Assembly: GCA_002508425.1 (NCBI GenBank)
Contig: DAKU01000085.1
Span: 1-6,574, forward strand
Origin: Methanosarcinaceae archaeon UBA470
Lineage (GTDB): Archaea > Halobacteriota > Methanosarcinia > Methanosarcinales > Methanosarcinaceae
Direction: 5' to 3'
DNA length: 6,574 nucleotides
The notes under the pieces are model-generated. The model was not told the DNA's origin. It did no database searches and saw only the letters and a list, made by a program, of their open reading frames with translations. Below, piece after piece: positions 1 through 4,959 of the stretch (the first letter of the stretch is position 1; every line of letters starts with the position of its first letter). Both the position numbers and the translations under genes were made by a program.

Positions 1-1
1 A

Positions 2-247
2 AGTTCCAGAGAAGAGCTTGTTAGAAAAACTATAATACACTATCTTGAAGATCTTGACCTAAATAAACTGAGATCTGAATTATTCCATGAAACAATCCGG
101 ACTAGAGAGATCATGTTTCATGCATGGAAAGCACCACTTCAAGCAGAGGATGCATTAGAGATGATCGCATCACTAGATCATGGAAAAACAAAGAAAGAAA
201 TTGACTCCTCAATTGACACTAACTCTGAAGCCGTTGAAAAATTGTGA
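2..247 (+). CDS. C-terminal part of an unrecognised protein (5' end outside window)
   Basis: An open frame enters from the left edge and gives 81 residues before a TGA. The product is hydrophilic and mostly helical in character, rich in Glu, Lys and Leu, with no membrane segment. Its C-terminal 25 residues are polar (Lys, Glu, Asp, Ser, Thr) and probably disordered. I do not recognise a family. The downstream ORF starts with a GTG inside its stop codon (GTGA overlap), as in the TA operons elsewhere in this window, so it may be the first gene of another such pair. That is inference from context only. Its real start and most of its length cannot be seen. Confidence 0.45.
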   Translation, partial: SSREELVRKTIIHYLEDLDLNKLRSELFHETIRTREIMFHAWKAPLQAEDALEMIASLDHGKTKKEIDSSIDTNSEAVEKL

Positions 248-438
248 ACTTTATTGATATCATGTTGCATAAAATAGACTGCAGAATGCATACAATTCTC
301 AGCATGCTCAGGAAAAAGAGCATCAAAAACCCTAAAGAAATCGTAAATTCTTCCCTTGGGGCATGGGACTTTGATGTAGATAGCGAGGAATTTGTAGATC
401 AGCTCAGAAAGTCTTCACGCCTGGATTGGGTGAGATGA
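244..438 (+). CDS. Small hypothetical protein with an antitoxin-like tail
   Basis: This 64-residue ORF starts with GTG, overlapping the stop of the upstream frame by 4 bp, and ends 3 bp before a 157-bp repeat. There is no clear Shine-Dalgarno site, so translational coupling or a frameshifted remnant are both possible. The first half is basic (several Lys and Arg, three Met-Leu pairs). The second half contains GAWDFDVDSEEFVDQLRKSS, which resembles the acidic toxin-binding tails of small VapB/RHH antitoxins (a G-x-W segment, acidic residues, then an LR-containing helix). That resemblance is by eye and weak. A decayed antitoxin would also fit. No firm function is assigned. Confidence 0.4.
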   Translation: MNFIDIMLHKIDCRMHTILSMLRKKSIKNPKEIVNSSLGAWDFDVDSEEFVDQLRKSSRLDWVR

Positions 439-441
439 AAA

Positions 442-598
442 AGCATTGAATCAATGCCGATCCTCTTAAGTCCTTCAATCTCCGGCATTGCAATTCCATG
501 AATCTCTTTCAGTTTTCAGATATTCTTCCGTGTCTGTGTTTTTCCATACTTCCTTATGTAATCCTCTTATCCGACCCGTATAACTAGCGGTTTTTTTA
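442..598. repeat. 157-bp direct repeat, copy A (vapB tail)
   Basis: This matches 4538-4694 with 7 mismatches in 157 positions and no gaps (about 95.5% identity). It encodes, on the minus strand, the C-terminal part of a VapB-like antitoxin. The outer edge (443-457) is a 7-bp perfect inverted repeat, GCATTGA and TCAATGC, around one base. The inner edge ends in a run of seven T. Beyond each edge the two copies differ. Confidence 0.93.
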
Positions 599-657
599 GT
601 AAGGACAAGCCTATCTTCTTCGATTTCAACTATTACTTCATCATTATGAAAAATCCA
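475..657 (-). pseudogene. vapB: AbrB-type VapB antitoxin, truncated at the N-terminus
   Basis: Read on the minus strand, a 60-codon frame open between two stops contains DEVIVEIEEDRLVLTKK, the classic second half of a SpoVT/AbrB swapped-hairpin domain. It then runs into a tail with RIRGLHKEVWKNTDTEEY, typical of a VapB toxin-binding region, and ends with a TGA. The first AbrB strands (usually a KGQVTIP-type motif) are missing and there is no usable start codon. The reading breaks into unrelated DNA exactly where the repeat at 658-702 begins. No vapC toxin follows on the minus strand. The family assignment rests on motif recognition; that the gene is dead is inferred from the missing start and half domain. 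Confidence 0.72.
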
Positions 658-702
658 TCATTATTTCGGGGAAGTTTTTAATATCAAGGCGAGGATATTA
701 AA
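658..702. repeat. 45-bp repeat, copy A (hicBA promoter/operator)
   Basis: This matches 3763-3807 with 4 mismatches in 45 positions. Here it carries the presumed promoter and operator of hicBA; the other copy has no hicBA behind it. Its left edge coincides with the break in the vapB remnant. Confidence 0.85.
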
Positions 703-704
703 AA
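675..704 (+). promoter_or_regulatory. Palindromic operator and TATA-like box of hicBA
   Basis: TTTTTAATATC (675-685) and GATATTAAAAA (694-704) are perfect 11-bp inverted arms around the 8-bp spacer AAGGCGAG. The left arm is itself TATA-like, about 35 bp before the hicB start, so a transcript would start near 705. A protein bound here would cover the TATA box. Antitoxins of many TA operons repress their own promoter; which protein binds this site is inference. Confidence 0.65.
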
Positions 705-716
705 TAAGGTGCAAGC

Positions 717-941
717 ATGAAGAAATACACATTACCTGTTGTAATAGAAAAAGATGAAGACGGGTATTTTGCGATGTGTCCGGCTCTTGAGGGCTGTTAT
801 TCTCAGGGAGATACATACGAAGAAGCACTTGAGAATATCAAAGATGCAATTCGGTTAGTTCTTCAGGACATGGAAGAATACGAAGAACTGGTTTCGGATA
901 TCAACTCATTCAGCCTGGTAGCCGTTGAGGTTACTGCATGA
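717..941 (+). CDS. hicB: HicB-family antitoxin
   Basis: This 74-residue protein has the compact HicB fold signature: an N-terminal strand (residues 5-10), then EKDEDGYFAMCPALEGCYSQGDTYEEALENI split over residues 11-41 (turn, PALEGC, G-D-T, helix), and a C-terminal helix rich in Glu. HicB binds and blocks the HicA RNase. This is the short form without an obvious separate DNA-binding domain, so autorepression would need the HicAB complex or another factor. The ATG at 717 is supported by AAGGTG at 706-711, 5 bp upstream. It overlaps hicA by 4 bp (ATGA), so translation is probably coupled. It lies just downstream of the palindrome at 675-704. Confidence 0.94.
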   Translation: MKKYTLPVVIEKDEDGYFAMCPALEGCYSQGDTYEEALENIKDAIRLVLQDMEEYEELVSDINSFSLVAVEVTA

Positions 942-1165
942 GTGAAAAACTGCCACGTGTAACAGCTAAGCAGTTGATCAAAGTTGTTGAAAGTATTGGA
1001 TTTCAACTTGTACGCCAGTCGGGAAGTCACATGGTATTCCGAAATAACGAAGCAAAAAGGATTGTAATACCCTATCACACTGGGAAGAATTTACATTCGA
1101 AGATAGTGAGTTCTATTATTAAAGACATAGACTTAAGCATAGAAGATTTCAAAAAAATGTTATAG
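938..1165 (+). CDS. hicA: HicA-family mRNA interferase toxin
   Basis: This 75-residue protein matches HicA over its full length. It has an N-terminal helix starting VTAKQLIKVVESIGF (residues 8-22), then RQSGSHMVFRN with the conserved catalytic His at residue 31, the strand IVIPYH (42-47), and a C-terminal helix ending in SIEDFKKML. HicA proteins are small dsRBD-like RNases that cleave mRNA without needing the ribosome. The gene starts within the hicB stop codon and has a GAGG site at 927-930. Length and key residues are normal, so the pair looks functional. A T-rich stretch at 1177-1185 follows and may end transcription. Confidence 0.94.
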   Translation: MSEKLPRVTAKQLIKVVESIGFQLVRQSGSHMVFRNNEAKRIVIPYHTGKNLHSKIVSSIIKDIDLSIEDFKKML

Positions 1166-1399
1166 GACTTTAACTCATTTCTTTTAAATATAGAAAATAT
1201 ATTGTATCCTCTTTAAAAAAAAAACGAAAATGGTTTCAGAAAGCACATGTTTTAAAGTTGATTGCCTGCTTGCAATAGCATACTAAATTACACCCATTCA
1301 GGCTGTAGTGCATGACCTATAAACATTTTGTGCTACCACTGTTTAGTATCTTTGATAGAGTTATTTATAGAGTGAATTCGTACAGATTCTCGCAGGACA
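1166..1399. other. Non-coding spacer between hicA and the abiE operator
   Basis: I find no convincing gene or remnant on either strand. It begins T-rich (ATTTCTTTT at 1177-1185, a possible archaeal terminator for hicBA), has an A10-type run near 1216-1225, and is otherwise AT-rich DNA of no recognised type. Confidence 0.5.
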
Positions 1400-1484
1400 T
1401 ATCAGTGATAAGTATATGTACTTATCATAAATTAACGATATGTATCACTGATACCTATATATAGTTATCACAATATAGTGATAA
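1400..1484 (+). promoter_or_regulatory. Multi-palindrome operator of abiEi-abiEii
   Basis: Seven TATCA or TGATA half-sites lie within 85 bp. They form TATCAGTGATA (1400-1410, palindromic about a central G) and TATCACTGATA (1443-1453, palindromic about a central C). There is also a 9-bp perfect inverted repeat, TGATAAGTA at 1406-1414 with TACTTATCA at 1419-1427. A further 7-bp pair is TTATCAC at 1465-1471 with GTGATAA at 1478-1484. AbiEi antitoxins studied in bacteria repress their own operon by binding inverted repeats upstream of abiEi, so AbiEi itself is the likely ligand. The last pair sits between the TATA box and the start codon, where binding would block initiation. Confidence 0.8.
1455..1463 (+). 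promoter_or_regulatory. TATA-like box of abiEi
   Basis: CTATATATA lies about 30 bp before the ATG at 1490. Archaeal transcription starts roughly 25 bp after the box, so the transcript would begin within a few bases of the start codon. This fits the absence of a Shine-Dalgarno site and suggests a leaderless mRNA. Confidence 0.6.
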
Positions 1485-1489
1485 TTAAG

Positions 1490-2497
1490 ATGACACAGCA
1501 GATAGAAGAATATGATAAAATCCGTGCATACATTCAGGATTTTTTGGGCATTCCGGAAGGTTTGGATGAAATCGATGTCAAACCGGACTCCAGTGATCTC
1601 CCTTTCACACCTGACCTTATACTTATGAAAGCCGATGTAGTTTACATTGCAGAGATTAAATCCAAAGTCACTATCGATGTGATATCACGGTTGAATCTAC
1701 TCCGTGACCTCTGGTTGAGAAACAAACCAGCAGAAAAGATACAGCTGGTTATTGCTGCTAAATACTTTCCTCAACGGGAACAGGACCTGATAGAACAATT
1801 GGACATTCAGGCAATAAAACTCCCCTGGTCGTTCAAGTCTGAAAGCCGGGAGCAATACACATCCACAAACCAAAGGATAACATCCGAAAAGTCATGGAAA
1901 GTGATATCCTGCCTGCTTAAAGAGAAAAAAACCTCAATACGGCAACTCTCACTTATAGAAAACGTGTCCTATGGATGGGCACATAAAACAATCAGAACAT
2001 TGATGCAGCAAAACATCGTTAAGCAGGATAACAACCATGTAAGCATTTCAGATGTAAACAAACTCCTCAATGGTGTTGCATGGGAACGGCCGCTTTCAAA
2101 TCTAAAGATTGGTGAAATACGAATCAAATTCGATGAAGCTGCAACTGCCGCAAAAGAGATAACAACAGCCTTTAAATCCCAGGATAATCTACCCCTTGGG
2201 TTCACCTCATATACTGCTGCATCACTGTACACTGGTTATGGTGTACGTCATGATGCTGTATATGTTTACATGAAAACAGAACATTTAGGTTATTTCAGGG
2301 AACTTTTCGAGTCCAGCTCCAAAAAAGGAGTTTTAGCACTGATCTACCAGCCTGACAGGGAAATATTCCAGAACACACGGGAAATAGAAAGTATCAGGAT
2401 AGTATCACCAGCTCAGACACTGCTTGATCTGGCAGGCATGGGTTATTCTGCAATGGATATGACAAAACAGATGGTTTCAGACTATGGCACTATATGA
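1490..2497 (+). CDS. abiEi: AbiEi-type antitoxin/repressor with an N-terminal PD-(D/E)XK-like domain
   Basis: This 335-residue protein is the antitoxin and likely repressor of the downstream nucleotidyltransferase toxin (type IV TA). Residues about 131-193 look like a winged helix-turn-helix, including the recognition-helix-like YGWAHKTIRTLMQQNIV. Residues about 237-330 match the AbiEi C-terminal region (GFTSYTAASLYTGYG, then SPAQTLLDLA near 306-315). Unusually, residues about 30-112 read as a restriction-endonuclease fold: P41-D42, twelve residues, then E55-I-K57, followed by a helix and the strand IQLVIAA. Bacterial AbiEi proteins of the classic type lack this. The start is set at the ATG at 1490. 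A GTG at 1478 is in frame but lies in the operator palindrome. The gene overlaps abiEii by 14 bp. Confidence 0.85.
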   Translation: MTQQIEEYDKIRAYIQDFLGIPEGLDEIDVKPDSSDLPFTPDLILMKADVVYIAEIKSKVTIDVISRLNLLRDLWLRNKPAEKIQLVIAAKYFPQREQDLIEQLDIQAIKLPWSFKSESREQYTSTNQRITSEKSWKVISCLLKEKKTSIRQLSLIENVSYGWAHKTIRTLMQQNIVKQDNNHVSISDVNKLLNGVAWERPLSNLKIGEIRIKFDEAATAAKEITTAFKSQDNLPLGFTSYTAASLYTGYGVRHDAVYVYMKTEHLGYFRELFESSSKKGVLALIYQPDREIFQNTREIESIRIVSPAQTLLDLAGMGYSAMDMTKQMVSDYGTI

Positions 2498-3236
2498 GCC
2501 CACCCAAAGGATAATAGAACTGTCTTTAGTGGAGTTAAATGAGATTATCCAATATCTGCAAGAAAAGTATGATGACACTGAACCAAAAGCAGTACTCATA
2601 GGTGGCTGGGCAGTAGATTCCTATAATTCCTGGTTCGGATCCATAGACATCGATCTGGTCACAAATAGCCGGACACGAAAAGGAATAATGCATTATTTGA
2701 GAGAAAAACGAGGCTTTGAACCATACAGGCTTCCAGGCCTATCCACAAGCGTGCAAAAATTGACAGAAGCCGGTCCTATAATTATTGATTTTGCCACATT
2801 GCAGAAGCCCTATCCTTTTGAAGGAATTGAAGATATATCCATGGATCTGCACATTCTTGAAGAAAACACGGAAATGAGAAAGATCCGTGGCGGCATAGAA
2901 ATGGCTGTTCCCAACAGAGTAACACTACTGGTGCTGAAATTGAAAGCAATATGGGATCGTCAGTACCGAATTAATAATGGCTTAAGTGACGATCTGCTAT
3001 GGGAAACAGGAAAGGTCGTAAAGGACCGGGCTGATATTCTTGCATTACTGGATCCGGAACAGGGAGGAAGAGATTTGGATATATACGTTCTTGGCAAGCT
3101 GTTGAGAAATTATCCATTCCTTGAAAGATCCTTAATTTCAGTATACGAAACAAACGAAGGCATAGAGAAATACGGCAGAATATCGCAGAGTTTTGCCAGG
3201 GAAATCATTGATCAACTATTGTCATTGACCCGCTAG
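2484..3236 (+). CDS. abiEii: AbiEii-type nucleotidyltransferase toxin
   Basis: This 250-residue protein belongs to the DNA polymerase beta-like nucleotidyltransferases. The fingerprint is LIGGWAVDSY (residues 38-47) then GSIDIDL (52-58), giving metal-binding Asp55 and Asp57, with a likely third Asp at 102 in IIIDF. Further on come KLKAIWDR (152-159) and KDRADILALL (180-189), the Lys and Asp-rich motifs seen in AbiEii/AbiGii proteins. Related toxins such as mycobacterial MenT add nucleotides to tRNA acceptor ends; the substrate here is not known. It is a little shorter than typical AbiEii. The start ATG overlaps the abiEi end by 14 bp, so expression is coupled. All key residues are present. 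Confidence 0.9.
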   Translation: MALYEPTQRIIELSLVELNEIIQYLQEKYDDTEPKAVLIGGWAVDSYNSWFGSIDIDLVTNSRTRKGIMHYLREKRGFEPYRLPGLSTSVQKLTEAGPIIIDFATLQKPYPFEGIEDISMDLHILEENTEMRKIRGGIEMAVPNRVTLLVLKLKAIWDRQYRINNGLSDDLLWETGKVVKDRADILALLDPEQGGRDLDIYVLGKLLRNYPFLERSLISVYETNEGIEKYGRISQSFAREIIDQLLSLTR

Positions 3237-3252
3237 AATCATTCCAATGATT
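3237..3252 (+). terminator. Small hairpin after abiEii
   Basis: AATCATT and AATGATT form a perfect 7-bp inverted repeat around CC, starting right after the abiEii stop codon. There is no strong T-run next to it, so it could be a weak terminator, an RNA 3'-end stabiliser, or chance. Confidence 0.35.
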
Positions 3253-3285
3253 AGGGTTTAATCGACAAATCTTTGTGTTGATTGT

Positions 3286-3308
3286 AGTTTGTCAAACTGA
3301 ATATATAC
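3286..3308 (+). promoter_or_regulatory. Probable promoter of the second hicB
   Basis: AGTTT and AAACT form a short inverted repeat around GTC (3286-3298), followed directly by a TATA-like ATATATAC (3301-3308). Transcription would start near 3330, about 20 bp before the coding start at 3353, leaving room for the GAGGTG ribosome site at 3340-3345. Confidence 0.45.
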
Positions 3309-3352
3309 GTTGAAAACAATATTTAAAAACAAACTTCATGAGGTGCTAAAAA

Positions 3353-3604
3353 ATGCTCATCGAATATATCCAGGCAGCCCTTGAAAAGGCCAGATACGAA
3401 ATTATAGAAGATGAGGAAACCTCTTATGGTGAAGTGCTGGAGCTAGAAGGTGTTTGGGCTACAGGCAATACCCTTGAAGAATGCGGGAGAAATCTTGAAG
3501 AGGTTATTGATGAGTGGATAGTTTTCCGGTTAAGGAGAGGTCTTATGTTTCCACCGATAGGTAATCACGTTATAAAAGACTCCGGGGAAATTGCAGTTGC
3601 CTAA
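3353..3604 (+). CDS. hicB: HicB-family antitoxin (second, unrelated subtype)
   Basis: This 83-residue protein belongs to the HicB subtype that opens with YIQAALEKARYEIIED (residues 5-20). It continues with SYGEVLELEGVWATGNTLEE (24-43), a long helix (about 44-62) and a PP-containing tail. It differs clearly from the HicB at 717, so this is a separate module rather than a recent duplicate. The ATG is supported by GAGGTG at 3340-3345, 7 bp upstream. Its reading frame is intact, but the partner hicA that overlaps its end is broken. It is therefore a solitary antitoxin, which might still neutralise related HicA toxins elsewhere in the genome (inference). Confidence 0.92.
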   Translation: MLIEYIQAALEKARYEIIEDEETSYGEVLELEGVWATGNTLEECGRNLEEVIDEWIVFRLRRGLMFPPIGNHVIKDSGEIAVA

Positions 3605-3768
3605 GTTAGTGCCAGTTACCTGGCGAAACCTTGTTACAAGGCTAAGGGAATTAGGATTTGAAGGTCCTTTTTCTGGTGGGAAGCCATTCTTTCATGACCA
3701 AAGGCGATCTCATCCTGACAATCCCAAATCCTCATATAAAATATTATTCAGTGGGTAATAGTTCATAA
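3597..3768 (+). pseudogene. hicA: HicA toxin, frameshifted and truncated
   Basis: From a TTG at 3597 overlapping the hicB end by 8 bp, the frame reads PKLVPVTWRNLVTRLRELGF and then EGPFSGGK, the start of the HicA type that pairs with this HicB. After position 3683 it loses homology. Removing one C of the CC at 3684-3685 restores GGKHSFMTKGDLILTIPNPH, the expected core including the catalytic His (codon 3685-3687). The corrected frame then ends in an unrelated KYYSVGNSS and a stop at 3766-3768, so the C-terminal helix is also gone. The 45-bp repeat begins at 3763. Two independent lesions make loss of toxin function likely. Confidence 0.88.
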
Positions 3769-3807
3769 TTTAGGGGAAGTTTTTAATATCAGGGTGAGGA
3801 TATTAAA
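3763..3807. repeat. 45-bp repeat, copy B (orphan hicBA operator)
   Basis: This matches 658-702 with 4 mismatches. The palindrome is kept as 9-bp perfect arms, TTTAATATC (3782-3790) and GATATTAAA (3799-3807), around 8 bp. No hicB follows; instead a T-run (3812-3817) and then the relB promoter come next. It starts within the end of the broken hicA. Confidence 0.85.
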
Positions 3808-3848
3808 GAGCTTTTTTAGAATGGATAAGTAGTTGATTTCCATGAACA

Positions 3849-3876
3849 GATATTTATGGTATACTTTCATATACCA
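3849..3876 (+). promoter_or_regulatory. TATA-like box and palindromic operator of relBE
   Basis: TGGTATA (3857-3863) and TATACCA (3870-3876) are perfect 7-bp inverted arms around CTTTCA, partly overlapping a TATA-like GATATTTATG (3848-3857). The preferred ATG at 3883 lies about 29 bp from the box and has no Shine-Dalgarno site, so the mRNA is probably leaderless. Ribbon-helix-helix antitoxins bind such short palindromes as dimers, so RelB is the likely ligand. Confidence 0.55.
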
Positions 3877-3882
3877 CAGTAT

Positions 3883-4116
3883 ATGCATGCGACTACGATA
3901 AAAGTAGATCCAAAGTTAAAAAGTAACCTTGATAATTTGAAACTCCACCCAAGGGAATCATATAATGACGTGATCGCACGTCTGCTGAACATGGCATATG
4001 ATGAGGAGCCTTTAAGTGATTCAACTCTTGAAAGGATTGAAGAGGGCCTTAAAGACCTAAAGAGTGGAAAATACTACACCCAGGAAGAAATTGAAGCTGA
4101 ACTGGGACTTAGTTGA
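3883..4116 (+). CDS. RelB-like antitoxin with a ribbon-helix-helix-type N-terminus
   Basis: From the ATG at 3883 this is 77 residues. The N-terminus reads ATTIKVDPKLKSNLDNLK (strand plus first helix), followed by HPRESYNDVIARLL (loop plus second helix), a pattern common in small archaeal antitoxins of CopG/RHH character. The C-terminal part EEPLSDSTLERIEEGLKDLK then KYYTQEEIEAELGLS is the charged toxin-binding tail. An earlier in-frame ATG at 3856 would add nine residues encoded by the operator palindrome and is less likely. The stop overlaps the toxin ATG by one base. It probably represses its own promoter through the palindrome at 3857-3876. The tail resembles that of the solitary minus-strand antitoxin at 5691-5867. 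Confidence 0.85.
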   Translation: MHATTIKVDPKLKSNLDNLKLHPRESYNDVIARLLNMAYDEEPLSDSTLERIEEGLKDLKSGKYYTQEEIEAELGLS

Positions 4117-4379
4117 TGTACTCCATCCTGTATTCCCCAGGAGCAAGACGAGACCTGCAGAAACTTCCGATCGATATAGCAAAAAGAATAGTTGCTGCCA
4201 TTAAGGAAATGCAGGACGATCCGAAAGCACATGTGAAGAAACTCAAAGGGTCTCCAAAGTCTCCTTTGTATTCACTGCGGATAGGAGAATACCGTGTAAT
4301 AATGAGCATTGACGGCGACAAACTGATTATCTTTGTTATTGAGATCGGTCACAGAAGTGTAATCTACCGAAAACGCTGA
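4116..4379 (+). CDS. relE: RelE/ParE-superfamily toxin
   Basis: This 87-residue protein has the RelE superfamily layout: a short first strand (YSILYSP), a helical hairpin ARRDLQKLPIDIAKRIVAAI (residues 10-29), the KKLKGSPKSPLYSLRIGEYR segment (41-60), then MSIDGDKLIIFVIEIGHRSV and IYRKR. Arg55, Arg60, His79, Arg80 and Tyr84 sit where archaeal and bacterial RelE proteins carry catalytic or RNA-binding residues. RelE cleaves mRNA in the ribosomal A site; ParE relatives hit gyrase, but the HRxxIYR ending favours RelE. ATG at 4116 overlaps the antitoxin stop. A TTG one codon earlier is not needed. The gene looks intact. Confidence 0.9.
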   Translation: MYSILYSPGARRDLQKLPIDIAKRIVAAIKEMQDDPKAHVKKLKGSPKSPLYSLRIGEYRVIMSIDGDKLIIFVIEIGHRSVIYRKR

Positions 4380-4469
4380 GGCAAATTCGGGATTTCTGAG
4401 ATATACCCTAAGTGAGACACACTACCCTGTCGCTTTGCTCCGAGAAGCGGAACTCCTGCTCCGTTAGTT

Positions 4470-4538
4470 AAAAATGAACTATCCTTACTTGAAAAAAGAC
4501 TTACGGTTCTAATCGGGAAATTAAAGGATGGTCTTTGA
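4470..4538 (+). pseudogene. hepT: C-terminal remnant of a HepT toxin
   Basis: Twenty-two codons and a stop read KNELSLLEKRLTVLIGKLKD. This lines up with the end of the intact HepT at 5247-5594 (SELPLLENQLTVLIEKLKKD), with about 13 of 22 residues identical. Even the bases after the stop are similar (TGAGCATTGAAT against TGAGCCTTGAAT). The DNA before 4470 shows no HepT homology, so the first ~95 residues, including the RX4HXY active site, are gone. The remnant's stop abuts repeat copy B. Confidence 0.7.
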
Positions 4539-4694
4539 GCATTGAATCAATGCCGATCCTTTTAAATACTTCAATCTCCGGCATTGCAATTCCATGAATC
4601 TTTTTCAGTTTTCATATATTCTTCTGTGTCTGTGTTTTTCCATACTTCCTTATGTAATCCTCTTATCCGATCCGTATAACTAGCGGTTTTTTTA
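4538..4694. repeat. 157-bp direct repeat, copy B (vapB tail)
   Basis: This is an ungapped match to 442-598 with 7 mismatches. It starts at the last base of the hepT remnant and ends in a seven-T run. The same outer palindrome is present (4539-4553). Its minus strand encodes the same VapB-like tail, but the sequence upstream on that strand is different from copy A. Confidence 0.93.
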
Positions 4695-4753
4695 AGAACC
4701 TGTACCAGATCGAATGTATCTTTTATCTCAATAGTATCCCTATATGATGTCAT
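4571..4753 (-). pseudogene. VapB-like antitoxin tail with a different N-terminus
   Basis: This minus-strand ORF of 60 residues starts at an ATG. Residues from about 22 on (KKTASYTDRIRGLHKEVW, then KNTDTEEY) are nearly identical to the AbrB-type vapB remnant at 475-657. Residues 1-21 (MTSYRDTIEIKDTFDLVQVL) are not AbrB-like and I do not recognise them. The junction falls at the poly-A run where the DNA repeat ends. No toxin gene follows and there is no Shine-Dalgarno site, so a remnant or recombination product is most likely. A working fusion antitoxin cannot be excluded because the frame is open and has a start. Confidence 0.5.
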
Positions 4754-4765
4754 AGAATATCTTCA

Positions 4766-4840
4766 ACCGATCTTCTTTTCGTCAAACGAAATCACTGTTC
4801 CATTGTTCTGGCATTGACCAATGGCAGCCTGATCTGCAAT
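4766..4840 (-). pseudogene. Possible PIN-domain (VapC-like) C-terminal scrap
   Basis: Twenty-five minus-strand codons between two stops read IADQAAIGQCQNN then GTVISFDEKKIG. The pattern ADQAAI, an NNG turn, and TVISFDE resembles the last helix and strand of PIN-domain VapC toxins, where an Asp and an S/T-x-D element are conserved. The fragment is in frame with the ORF at 4571-4753, separated by one stop and three codons. The resemblance is weak and short; another frame over the same DNA is also open. Confidence 0.22.
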
Positions 4841-4959
4841 TCATCCAATGTATCAACTACAGAAATCGTTGATGCTGTAAACAAGATAATCTTTTTATGC
4901 TGTTGTGGATCATATACTATTAACAAAGCATAACCAGAATCACAAGAAAGGAAGCACAT
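4792..4959 (-). CDS. Hypothetical 55-residue minus-strand ORF
   Basis: An ATG-initiated frame runs from just before mntA, on the opposite strand, and overlaps the scrap at 4766-4840 in another frame. It reads like protein in places (YALLIVYDPQQHKKIILF, then TASTISVVDTLDELQIRL), with alternating hydrophobic stretches. I do not recognise it, and it has no Shine-Dalgarno site. It overlaps the mntA promoter. It could be a decayed gene fragment or a chance open frame. Confidence 0.2.
   Translation of the reverse strand: MCFLSCDSGYALLIVYDPQQHKKIILFTASTISVVDTLDELQIRLPLVNARTMEQ
4895..4933 (+). promoter_or_regulatory. Promoter region of mntA-hepT flanked by an inverted repeat
   Basis: TTATGCT (4895-4901) and AGCATAA (4927-4933) are perfect 7-bp arms around a 25-bp core containing a TATA-like CATATACTA (4911-4919). 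Transcription would begin around 4937-4945, just before the AAAGGAAG ribosome site. Whether the MntA-HepT complex binds here is unknown. Confidence 0.4.

Noticed and set aside
863..1078. Minus-strand ORF over hicB-hicA
   Set aside because: It lies antisense to two well-supported genes and shows no recognisable motif.
1478..1489. GTG start for abiEi four codons before the ATG
   Set aside because: The GTG is one arm of the operator palindrome (GTGATAA) and lies upstream of, or at, the expected transcript start; ATG at 1490 fits better.
1969..2232. Minus-strand ORF inside abiEi
   Set aside because: Shadow of the abiEi coding frame with no family features.
3856..3882. Longer relB start at the ATG at 3856
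   Set aside because: The extra residues are encoded by the TATA-like box and operator palindrome, and the family normally begins near the TTIKVD strand.
4109..4321. Minus-strand ORF over relE
   Set aside because: Antisense shadow of relE.
4380..4469. Possible mobile-repeat or structured RNA between relE and the hepT remnant
   Set aside because: It has short inverted pieces (CGCTT with AAGCG) and a repeated GCTCCG, but nothing distinct enough to name.
442..4694. The two long repeats as ends of a composite transposon or an att pair
   Set aside because: They are direct copies of a coding tail, with no transposase or integrase between them and no sign of short target duplications.
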